From the NCBI GenBank assembly GCA_003052455.1, contig QAPD01000060.1:1-52133 (forward strand): a DNA stretch of 52,133 nucleotides, written 5' to 3'. Position numbers and translations under genes: made by a program. Below, in pieces: positions 42,642 through 51,142 of the stretch. This stretch comes from Sphaerisporangium cinnabarinum (lineage in GTDB: Bacteria; Actinomycetota; Actinomycetes; Actinomycetales; Cellulomonadaceae). The notes below the pieces were generated by a model. The model was given only the letters and a program-made list of their open reading frames with translations. It did no database searches and had not been told where the DNA came from. Numbering within the stretch: the stretch's first letter is position 1; each line of letters starts with the position of its first letter.

Positions 42642-42679
42642 CTAGGAGCAGCACTGTCTGTCGATGCAAGGAGTCCTAG
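42642..42679 (+). promoter_or_regulatory. Leader of the four-CSD gene with flanking inverted repeat
   Basis: CTAGGA (42642-42647) and TCCTAG (42674-42679) pair across a 26-base loop that holds the ribosome site AAGGAG (42668-42673). Could affect translation with temperature, but a possible -10 (GACACT, 42638-42643) would start transcription after the left arm. Confidence 0.35.
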
Positions 42680-43633
42680 GTGCCCCAGGGAACAGTCCGA
42701 TGGTTCGACGCCGACCGAGGGTTCGGCTTCATCGACCTCGGGAACGAGGCCGAGGACCTGTTCGTGCACGCGTCCGAGATCGTCGGTGACGACGGCCCGA
42801 AGCAGCTCCGCGAGGGGCAGGTCGTCGAGTTCGAGATGGGCACCGGCGACCGCGGCCCGCAGGCGCGGCGCGTCCGCGTCACGGGCGACCGCGCCGCCGA
42901 CGCGCCCCTCGGCGTGCTCGGCACCGTCGTCTGGTACGAGCCGGCCAAGGGCTACGGCTTCGTCACGCCCGACGGGCGCAGCGACGAGATCTTCCTGCAC
43001 AGCTCGGCGATCGTCGGGGGCGGCGTCGTCACGGAGGGGCAGCGCGTGGCGTTCCTCGTCGTCGAGGGCGAGAAGGGTCCGCAGGCGGACCACCTGCTGC
43101 CGCTCGGCGCGCAGGCCGCGCAGCCCGCGGCGGACGGCGCCGACGGCACCGTGTCCTGGTACGACGACGTCAAGGGCTTCGGCTTCGTCGCTCCCGACGG
43201 CGGCGGCGACGACGTGTTCGTGCACGTCAGCGCCCTGGGCCGCGGGCTCACCGAGCTCGCCGAGGGCGCACGCGTGACGTACGACGTCGTCGAGGGCGAC
43301 AAGGGGCCGAACGCCCGGAACGTGCAGCTCGTGGGCGGCTCCGGGCGCCCGGGGCCGGACCGCGGCCGACCGGGCTCGGACCGCGGCCGTCCGGGCTCGG
43401 ACCGCGGTCGTCCGGCATCCGGCGGACGCGTGCGCGGCGGCGAGGGCACGGTCGCGCGGTACGACGCCGACCGCGGCTTCGGCTTCATCACGCCCGACGC
43501 CGGCGGCGAGGACCTGTTCGTGCACGTGTCCGTCGTGCGCGGCGGGGAGGAGCTCGAGGAGGGCGACCGGGTCCGGTTCAAGATCCGGCAGAGCGACCGC
43601 GGGCCGCAGGCCGACGGCGTCGAGCTGATCTGA
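42680..43633 (+). CDS. Protein with four tandem cold-shock domains
   Basis: 317 residues, about 4.5 times a bacterial Csp. Four CSDs at about 1-67, 79-143, 154-218 and 254-317. Each keeps RNP1 (RGFGFI, KGYGFV, KGFGFV, RGFGFI) and RNP2 (DLFVH, EIFLH, DVFVH, DLFVH), so all four should bind single-stranded nucleic acid. CSD3 and CSD4 are joined by an Arg/Gly/Pro linker of three 7-residue repeats (DRGRPGS). Each CSD starts like a normal Csp (GTVxWY/F) and ends in KGPQA/RGPQA. GTG 42680 with AAGGAG upstream. Bacterial CSPs usually have one domain. RNA chaperone function is inferred. Confidence 0.93.
   Translation: MPQGTVRWFDADRGFGFIDLGNEAEDLFVHASEIVGDDGPKQLREGQVVEFEMGTGDRGPQARRVRVTGDRAADAPLGVLGTVVWYEPAKGYGFVTPDGRSDEIFLHSSAIVGGGVVTEGQRVAFLVVEGEKGPQADHLLPLGAQAAQPAADGADGTVSWYDDVKGFGFVAPDGGGDDVFVHVSALGRGLTELAEGARVTYDVVEGDKGPNARNVQLVGGSGRPGPDRGRPGSDRGRPGSDRGRPASGGRVRGGEGTVARYDADRGFGFITPDAGGEDLFVHVSVVRGGEELEEGDRVRFKIRQSDRGPQADGVELI
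43357..43419 (+). repeat. Three 21-bp tandem repeats coding the CSD3-CSD4 linker
   Basis: Units at 43357-43377, 43378-43398 and 43399-43419, nearly identical, encode DRGRPGS copies. Confidence 0.85.
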
Positions 43634-43721
43634 GCGAGGGGCGGCGCGGCTCCCGTCGAGCCACCCCGCCCCGGTGTGCCCCGCCCGCCGCCCCGCGCCA
43701 CCCTGCCCGCCCCGCCCCGGT

Positions 43722-43743
43722 GCGCCCCACCGCGGCGGGGCGC
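43722..43743 (+). terminator. Candidate terminator behind the four-CSD gene
   Basis: GCGCCCC and GGGGCGC (43722-43728, 43737-43743) in a C-rich low-complexity region with repeated CCCCGCCCCGGTG. Weak alone. Confidence 0.35.
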
Positions 43744-43798
43744 GGTCGTCCTCGCCGGATGCCGGGGGATTGCCCTGGAAGTCGGTGGTCCGCGTCCC

Positions 43799-43804
43799 TA
43801 GGGT
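43799..43804 (+). promoter_or_regulatory. -10 box for leaderless mini-AlaRS mRNA
   Basis: TAGGGT, 6 bases before ATG 43811. The 177-base gap before it shows no other gene. Confidence 0.5.
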
Positions 43805-43810
43805 CGACGG

Positions 43811-45205
43811 ATGGACGCCCAGGAGATCCGCTCGGCCTACCTCGACTTCTTCGCCTCCCGGGGGCACGCCGTGATCGAGCGAGCGCCCCTGGTGCTGCGG
43901 GAGGACCCGACGACCCTGTTCACGGGCGCGGGCATGCAGCCGCTGATGCCCTACCTGCTCGGCGTGCGACCGCACGCCGCCGGGCGGCTCCTGGTCGACT
44001 CGCAGCCGTGCCTGCGGTCGCAGGACATCGACGAGGTCGGCGACCGACGGCACACGACGTTCTTCGAGATGCTGGGCAACTGGAGCCTGGGGTCGGCCGA
44101 CGTCGAGCGGCAGGTCCGGTGGTTCGCCGACTTCCTCGCGCTCGTCGGCGTCGACCTCTCGCGCCTCTACGTCACGTGCTTCCGCGGGTCGTCCGAGCAC
44201 GGGATCCCTCGGGACGAGGCGGCGGCCCAGGCCTGGGTGACGGTGTTCGCCGAGCACGGCATCGAGGCGGCGGTCGTGGACGTCGGGTCGCGTGCGGACG
44301 GCGACCGCGACGGCATGCGCGGCGGCCGGGTCTTCCTCTACGACGCCGAGGAGAACTGGTGGAGCCGGGGCGGCGGCCTGGAGGGCACGCCCGTGGGCGA
44401 CCCGTGCGGGCCGGACTCGGAGGTCTTCTACGACCTGGGCCCGGAGCTCCACGACCCGTCCGCCGGCGAGCCGCACCCGGCGAGCGAGGGGGGACGGTTC
44501 GTCGAGATCGGCAACCAGGTGTTCATGCGCTACCGCCGCACGAGCGAGGGCTTCGTCCTCCTCGACGAGCCGAGCATCGACTTCGGGGGCGGGCTCGAGC
44601 GCATCGCCGCCGCCGCGACGGCGACCCCCGACGTGTTCGACGTGAGCCTGCTGCGCCCCCTGGTCGACCGGCTCGAGGACCTGAGCGGTCGCACGTACGA
44701 GGACGACCCGCGCCCGTTCCGCGTGATCGCGGACCACGTGCGCGCCGCGACGTTCCTCGCCGCGGACGGCGTGCGGCCGAGCAACAAGGCCCACGGGTAC
44801 GTGCTGCGGCGGCTCGTGCGTCGGGCCGTGGTGCGCGCGCTCGGGCTCGGCCTGGAGGACCGGTTCGTCGACGACCTCGTCGCCGTCGTGGCCGAGTCGT
44901 ACCGCGACGCCTACCCGGGCCTGGCCGAGCAGCGCGAGGTGCTGAGCGGCGTGCTCCGGGACGAGGAGTCGCGCTTCCGGCGCACGGTGCACCGGGGCCT
45001 CCGAGAGCTCGAGAGGCTCCGGGGTACGACCGTCACGGGCGACCACCTGTTCGTGCTCGCCGACACCTGGGGCTTCCCCGTCGAGCTGGCCGTCGACGAG
45101 GTCCGCCGCCGCGACATGGCTCTCGCCGCCGACTGGCAGGAGGGCTACGCGCAGCAGCGGGCGCGCCAGCAGGCGCGGTCCCGGGCGGCCGCCAGCGGGG
45201 AATAG
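43811..45205 (+). CDS. Alanyl-tRNA synthetase paralogue lacking editing and C-Ala domains
   Basis: 464 residues against ~880 for AlaRS. Class II catalytic core 1-240: start RSAYLDFFASRGHAVIERAPLV, motif 2 RHTTFFEMLGNWSLG (80-94), motif 3 FGGGLERIAAA (258-268). The tRNA-recognition domain follows; residues aligning with the E. coli Asn303 and Asp400 that read the G3-U70 pair are present as Asn325 (RPSNKAHGYVLRR) and Asp418 (LADTWGFPVEL). It ends where the editing domain (HxxxH, CxxxH) would begin, like the active N461 fragment of E. coli AlaRS. No frameshift remnant follows. ATG 43811 is leaderless. A full alaS is expected elsewhere. Role: tRNA-dependent or free alanine activation is inferred. 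Confidence 0.88.
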   Translation: MDAQEIRSAYLDFFASRGHAVIERAPLVLREDPTTLFTGAGMQPLMPYLLGVRPHAAGRLLVDSQPCLRSQDIDEVGDRRHTTFFEMLGNWSLGSADVERQVRWFADFLALVGVDLSRLYVTCFRGSSEHGIPRDEAAAQAWVTVFAEHGIEAAVVDVGSRADGDRDGMRGGRVFLYDAEENWWSRGGGLEGTPVGDPCGPDSEVFYDLGPELHDPSAGEPHPASEGGRFVEIGNQVFMRYRRTSEGFVLLDEPSIDFGGGLERIAAAATATPDVFDVSLLRPLVDRLEDLSGRTYEDDPRPFRVIADHVRAATFLAADGVRPSNKAHGYVLRRLVRRAVVRALGLGLEDRFVDDLVAVVAESYRDAYPGLAEQREVLSGVLRDEESRFRRTVHRGLRELERLRGTTVTGDHLFVLADTWGFPVELAVDEVRRRDMALAADWQEGYAQQRARQQARSRAAASGE

Positions 45206-45221
45206 TGCGGGTCGCGTGAAG

Positions 45222-45242
45222 GTTGAGCCTGATGGACTCAAG
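45222..45242. promoter_or_regulatory. HAIR operator 2 (HspR site)
   Basis: GTTGAGC-N7-ACTCAAG, one mismatch per left arm from the HAIR consensus CTTGAGT-N7-ACTCAAG, with a perfect right arm. It lies upstream of the dnaK -35. Confidence 0.7.
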
Positions 45243-45257
45243 TTGAGCCGGGTGAGG

Positions 45258-45287
45258 TTGCGCGAGCACCGACCACGGATCTACCTT
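45258..45287 (+). promoter_or_regulatory. dnaK: Promoter of the dnaK operon
   Basis: TTGCGC (45258-45263), 18-base spacer, TACCTT (45282-45287). The -10 and start overlap HAIR 1, so HspR binding would block RNA polymerase. Confidence 0.6.
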
Positions 45288-45305
45288 GAGTGAAGCAGAC
45301 TCAAC
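45285..45305. promoter_or_regulatory. HAIR operator 1 (HspR site)
   Basis: CTTGAGT-N7-ACTCAAC, matching the HspR consensus at 13 of 14 arm positions, overlapping the dnaK -10. Confidence 0.85.
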
Positions 45306-45362
45306 CCGGTGTGCCGAGGCGCAGCAGCGCCGTCGGGCACCCAGAACGACGGAGGCACACAC

Positions 45363-47242
<1,880 letters not shown>

Positions 47243-47246
<4 letters not shown>

Positions 47247-47905
47247 CGGCCGACGGACCGACCGACCCGCAGGGCCCCGAGGAGCAGGCCGGGCGCGAGC
47301 CCGGCCAGGGCTCCGACGACAAGCCCTTCCAGTTCACGGACAAGCGCAAGGTCGACCCGGAGAGCGGTCGGCCCCGCCCCGAGGGCGAGGCCGGCGGCTC
47401 CGCGGGCGACGACGCGGAGACGGACCCGCTCGCGGGCCTCGACTTCGAGCCGTCCGACGAGGCCGGGGTCGACGCCGCGGTCCTCGCGGCGAAGGCCGAG
47501 GCCGCGGAGCACCTCGACGCGCTCCAGCGTGAGCGGGCCAGCTTCACGAACTACCGCAACCGGTCGTTGCGCGACCAGGAGGCCGCGCGCACGAAGGGGA
47601 TCGAGGACGTGCTCACCGCGCTCCTCCCGGTCCTCGACGACATCGACCGCGCGCGGCAGCACGGCGAGCTGACGGGGCCGTTCGCGGCCATCGCCGACAA
47701 GCTCGACGCGTCGCTCGAGAAGTTCGGGATCGAGCGCTACGGCGCGGTGGGGGACGAGTTCGACCCCACCGTCCACGAGGCGCTCATGCACCAGCCCGAC
47801 CCCGAGGCCACCGCCACCACGGTGAACCTCGTCATCGAGCCCGGCTACCGGATCGGGGAGCGGGTCGTGCGCGCCGCGCGCGTCTCGGTCGTCGGCCCGC
47901 AGTAG
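47243..47905 (+). CDS. grpE: Nucleotide exchange factor GrpE
   Basis: 220 residues. A disordered acidic/Pro-rich head of ~75 residues, then a long helix ([29 protein letters not shown]) and the beta domain with [22 protein letters not shown], the GrpE signature. Exchanges ADP for ATP on DnaK. GTG 47243 overlaps the dnaK stop. A large hairpin follows the stop. Confidence 0.96.
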
Positions 47906-47914
47906 CCACCCCTC

Positions 47915-47980
47915 CCTCGTGCCCGACGGCGCGGGCGCACCTCCCGCGCGGAGGTGCGCTCCGCCGTCGGGCACGCGAGG
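47915..47980 (+). other. Long RNA hairpin between grpE and dnaJ
   Basis: Outer 13-bp stem GTGCCCGACGGCG (47919-47931) with 47962-47974, then inner 10-bp stem (47935-47944 with 47950-47959), loop CGCGC, small internal bulge. It ends the 150-base gap where a second promoter or ribosome site for dnaJ could act. Could be a partial terminator or processing site that lowers DnaJ relative to DnaK/GrpE. Confidence 0.7.
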
Positions 47981-48058
47981 ATCACCAGCAGCAGACCCAC
48001 CGGCAGCAGCCATGGAACGAAGGACCAGGACCACGACCACCGACAGGAGGGAGGCGCC

Positions 48059-49051
48059 GTGACCGGACAGGACTGGATGGAGAAGGACTTCTACGCCGCG
48101 CTCGGCGTCCCCAAGGACGCCGACGACGCCGCGATCAAGAAGGCCTACCGTAAGCTCGCCCGCAAGTACCACCCCGACCAGAACCAGGGTGACGCGAGCG
48201 CCGAGGCGAAGTTCAAGGAGATCGGCGAGGCGTACGCCGTGCTGTCGGACCCCAAGGAGCGCGAGCAGTACGACGCGATCCGGGCGATGGCGGGCGGGGG
48301 CGCGCGCTTCTCCGCGGGCCCCGGCGGCGCCGGGGGAGCGGGCTTCGAGGACGTCTTCGGCGGCATGTTCGGCGGCGGGGGCCCGGGCGGCACCCGGGTC
48401 CGCTACTCGACCGGCGGCCAGGGCGCGGGCGGTTTCGAGGACATCCTCGGCTCGATGTTCGGCGGTGGCGGGGCAGGCCAGCAGTTCGGCGGCCCCCGGC
48501 CCCGCGCCGGCGCGGACCTCGCGGCGGCCACGACCCTGCCCTTCCGGCAGGCGGTCGAGGGCTCGACCGTGACGTTCACCGTCGACGGCCGCACGGTCAC
48601 GACGCGCATCCCGCCGGGCGTCCGCGACGGCCAGAAGATCCGCCTGCGTGGCAAGGGCCGCCCGGGCACGGCGGGGGGGCCCGACGGCGACCTCGTCGTC
48701 ACCGTGCACGTCACCCCGCACCCGGTGTTCTCGCTCGACGGCGACAACCTGCGGATCACGGTCCCGGTGACGTTCCCCGAGGCCGCGCTCGGCGCGACGA
48801 TCGCCGTGCCGACGCTCGACGGCTCGACCGTCAAGGTGAAGGTCCCGGCCGGTACGCCGTCGGGGCGCACGCTGCGCGTCCGGGGCCGGGGTGTGAAGAC
48901 CGCGAGGTCGACCGGCGACCTGCTCGTCACGGTCCAGGTCGCGGTGCCGCAGAAGCTCTCGAAGGCCGCGCGCGAGGCGGTCGAGACGTTCGCCGCCGCG
49001 ACCGACGGCCAGGACGTGCGCGCCGACCTGGTCCGCCAGGCCGCGGAGTGA
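48059..49051 (+). CDS. dnaJ: DnaJ-type co-chaperone without zinc finger
   Basis: 330 residues. J-domain ([35 protein letters not shown] motif present), a Gly/Phe-rich region (about 85-155), then the two C-terminal beta-barrel domains ([48 protein letters not shown]). The CxxCxGxG zinc-finger repeats of type I DnaJ are missing, so this is a type II/CbpA-like form sitting in the dnaK operon. GTG 48059 has AGGAGGGAGG upstream; an ATG at 48077 is a weaker alternative. Confidence 0.95.
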   Translation: MTGQDWMEKDFYAALGVPKDADDAAIKKAYRKLARKYHPDQNQGDASAEAKFKEIGEAYAVLSDPKEREQYDAIRAMAGGGARFSAGPGGAGGAGFEDVFGGMFGGGGPGGTRVRYSTGGQGAGGFEDILGSMFGGGGAGQQFGGPRPRAGADLAAATTLPFRQAVEGSTVTFTVDGRTVTTRIPPGVRDGQKIRLRGKGRPGTAGGPDGDLVVTVHVTPHPVFSLDGDNLRITVPVTFPEAALGATIAVPTLDGSTVKVKVPAGTPSGRTLRVRGRGVKTARSTGDLLVTVQVAVPQKLSKAAREAVETFAAATDGQDVRADLVRQAAE

Positions 49052-49064
49052 GGGGGCGAGCGTG

Positions 49065-49595
49065 ATGCCCCAGCAGGAAACTCATAATCTCTCGATCGGT
49101 GGGGACTCGGGCGGCGTCGGACGCGCTCCCGCGAGCGACGTCGACCAGGACGCGCCCGTCCTCGTCATCTCGCAGGCCGCCGCGCTCGCGGGCATGCACC
49201 CGCAGACGCTGCGCCAGTACGACCGCCTCGGCCTCGTGGTGCCGCGCCGCACCGCGGGCCGGGGGCGGCGGTACTCGCTGCGCGACGTCGCGAAGCTGCT
49301 CGAGGTGCAGCGCCTCAGCCACGACGAGGGCATCAACCTCGCCGGCATCCAGCGGATCTTGGCCCTCGAGTCCCAGGTCGAGCGGCTCGAGCGGCGTATC
49401 GAGGCGCTCTCGGCGCGCGTCGAGCCGGGCGGCCGCGTGTTCGCCGCCGCGGCGAGCGGCGACGTCGTCGTGGTGCCCCGCGGGCGCAGCGTGCGGCGTG
49501 GGGTCGAGGAGGCGCTGCGCGAGACGCTCGTCGAGCACGGCGAGGCGCGGGCGCTCGTCATCTGGCGCCCGCGGTACGACGGCGCGGACAACTGA
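49065..49595 (+). CDS. hspR: Heat-shock repressor HspR
   Basis: 176 residues. MerR-type winged helix (VISQAAALAGMHPQTLRQYDRLGLVVPRRTAGRGRRYSLRDV), the HspR-specific coil (LAGIQRILALESQVERLERRIEAL). N-terminal head of ~35 residues and a C-terminal ~60 residues are extra; the latter includes RSVRRGVEEALRETLVEHGEARALV. Binds HAIR sites, here both upstream of dnaK, with DnaK as co-repressor. ATG 49065 is chosen; GTG 49062 is adjacent. Last gene of the operon. Confidence 0.95.
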   Translation: MPQQETHNLSIGGDSGGVGRAPASDVDQDAPVLVISQAAALAGMHPQTLRQYDRLGLVVPRRTAGRGRRYSLRDVAKLLEVQRLSHDEGINLAGIQRILALESQVERLERRIEALSARVEPGGRVFAAAASGDVVVVPRGRSVRRGVEEALRETLVEHGEARALVIWRPRYDGADN

Positions 49596-49604
49596 CCTGC
49601 GGCG

Positions 49605-49626
49605 CGGCATTTCCGCAAGAATGCCG
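49605..49626 (+). terminator. Weak hairpin after hspR
   Basis: CGGCATT (49605-49611) pairs with AATGCCG (49620-49626), 8-base loop. The start of an AT-rich stretch. Confidence 0.35.
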
Positions 49627-49650
49627 TGCCCTAATTGCTGCGCATTCCTG

Positions 49651-49690
49651 TATTTCTGAGCAAGGCCTTCCTTGCTATACACCGAGGAAT
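49651..49690 (+). promoter_or_regulatory. AT-rich promoter region of the DUF1540 gene
   Basis: Region 49605-49710 is far more AT-rich than anywhere else in the window. It holds TATACA (49676-49681), a possible TTTCTG -35 17 bases upstream, and AGCAAGG-CCTT-CCTTGCT (49659-49676), a 7-bp hairpin overlapping the first base of the -10. GGAATTCC and GGAAT follow. Confidence 0.4.
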
Positions 49691-49753
49691 TCCCGGAATA
49701 CCGTAGAACGCGGAGACCGACCCACGAGGGGTCCTCGGAGACAGGAGATCGCG

Positions 49754-50062
49754 ATGAGCAGCCTCACGGAGATGCCCCAGGTCGTCGAGTGTTCCATCGA
49801 CGGCTGCGGCTACAACCACGACCACGGGTGCCACGCGGGCGCCGTGACCATCGCCGGTCACACGGGCGACGCCGAGTGCGCGACCTTCATCCCGCTGGGC
49901 ACCAAGGGCGGGCTGGAGAAGGTGCTCGCGCACGTCGGGGCCTGCCAGCGCACGGAGTGCGTCCACAACGCCTCGCTCGAGTGCTCCGCGCCGTCGATCC
50001 GCGTCGGGGCGGGCGCGTCCGGCGAGGACCGGGCCGACTGCCTCACCTTCACGCCGCGCTGA
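49754..50062 (+). CDS. Cys-rich protein with two DUF1540 domains
   Basis: 102 residues. Two copies of the DUF1540 pattern: VECSIDGCGYNHDHGCHAGAVTI...CATF and GACQRTECVHNASLECSAPSIRVG...CLTF, each with four cysteines placed as C-x4-C-x7-C-x(n)-C. Likely binds a metal; function of DUF1540 is unknown. ATG 49754 has AGGAGA upstream. It follows an AT-rich promoter unlike the rest of the window, and stands alone. Confidence 0.88.
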   Translation: MSSLTEMPQVVECSIDGCGYNHDHGCHAGAVTIAGHTGDAECATFIPLGTKGGLEKVLAHVGACQRTECVHNASLECSAPSIRVGAGASGEDRADCLTFTPR

Positions 50063-50169
50063 CACGCGGTCGCCGCCTTGCTCGCAGGCGGTCGGTCACC
50101 TGCCGGCCGCAGACGCCCCCGGACGCCCCGGACCACGTGCTCGCCCGCGTGGGACGGGGCGTCGTCGTG

Positions 50170-50967
50170 TCAGCGCTGGAGCGTGTCGAGGAGCTGGACG
50201 GCGGCCGTGTGCGTGCGGGGGAGCGGTTCGAGCCAGACGCGCGGCGGCCGGCGCAGGATGGCCGTGACCCCCAGCGCGAGGCCGGTGCGCTCGATGTTGT
50301 GGCGGAGCACGGTGCGCAGGACGTCGTCGTCCGCGTCCCGCTCGCCGAGCACGACGAAGAGCCCGTTGCCGATCGACGCCATGGGGTGGCCCTCGCCGAA
50401 CGTGTGGGTGAGCGCGCGGCCCATCGCGGCCGACCGCGCGAACCGCTGCCACCCCGTGAGGTCGTCGAGCGCGACGTCGACGACGAGCAGCCCGTGGGTC
50501 AGGGTCGCGTCGAGCCCCGCGCGCTCGGCCGCGCCGTACGTCTCGCGGAGCCGGTGCACGAGGTACTGGGTCGTGGCGAGACCGGACTCCGGGTCCAGGA
50601 CCTCGGGCGCCACGGGGTTGGCCTCGTATCCCTCGGACCAGCCGACCGCGACGCCGCGGACGAGGTCGACGACCGGCTCGCGGTCGTGCGCGCGGTACAG
50701 GCAGACGACGTCGTCGATGGCCTCGCCGATCCCGACCCCGGCCTCCGCGCGGACGCGGCCGAGCCGCTCGGCGGCGGGCGTCGTGTCCCGCTCCTCGCAC
50801 AACGCCTCGACGAGCGCGTCGACGGCAGGGTGGTACCAGTCGCCCGGCCGTAGCCAGACGCTGTCGGCGCTCGCACGCCGCCACCGCTCGCGCACGGCGT
50901 CGGTCGCGGGCACGGCGTACCCCGGGAGGTGGTCCATGTAGATGAGACGTGCGGGCGCGGGATCCAT
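50170..50967 (-). CDS. Degenerate GGDEF-domain protein
   Basis: 265 residues. The N-terminal ~115 residues (SVWLRPGDWYHPAVDALVEALCEE) are not recognised. Residues 125-240 follow a GGDEF fold: DPESGLATTQYLVHRLRETYG aligns with the usual D-x-LTGL-x-NRRY opening, GLLVVDVALDDL with the core strand, and SIGNGLFVVLGER takes the place of RxGGDEFxxLL. The GGDEF motif itself is lost, so it cannot make c-di-GMP; it may bind c-di-GMP or a partner. ATG 50967. Divergent from the ECF sigma gene, which may be relevant. Confidence 0.72.
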   Translation of the reverse strand: MDPAPARLIYMDHLPGYAVPATDAVRERWRRASADSVWLRPGDWYHPAVDALVEALCEERDTTPAAERLGRVRAEAGVGIGEAIDDVVCLYRAHDREPVVDLVRGVAVGWSEGYEANPVAPEVLDPESGLATTQYLVHRLRETYGAAERAGLDATLTHGLLVVDVALDDLTGWQRFARSAAMGRALTHTFGEGHPMASIGNGLFVVLGERDADDDVLRTVLRHNIERTGLALGVTAILRRPPRVWLEPLPRTHTAAVQLLDTLQR

Positions 50968-51091
50968 GACGCGAGAACCGCGGGAAGTTTCCAGGACCTC
51001 GCGTCCCGGGTGAAAAGGCGCGAACCGGCAGAAGTGCGGCCCTCTTCGTTCCGGTGGCGGGATCCCTCTGCCCGTGAGATGGACAGGCGTC

Positions 51092-51097
51092 TACTAT
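51092..51097 (+). promoter_or_regulatory. Candidate -10 of the ECF sigma gene
   Basis: TACTAT followed by a short inverted pair CTAC...GTAG; no good -35. About 45 bases before ATG 51143. Confidence 0.3.
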
Positions 51098-51142
51098 GGC
51101 CACCGTAGCCTCGGTTCGGGGCGGTCTCCGGGGCGGGTGACG

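Noticed and set aside
43811-45205. Treating the short AlaRS as a truncated pseudogene
   Set aside because: The end coincides with a domain border, the catalytic and tRNA-reading residues are kept, and no leftover editing-domain sequence lies downstream.
45242-45248. A third HAIR half-site GTTGAGC
   Set aside because: No matching right arm at seven-base spacing.
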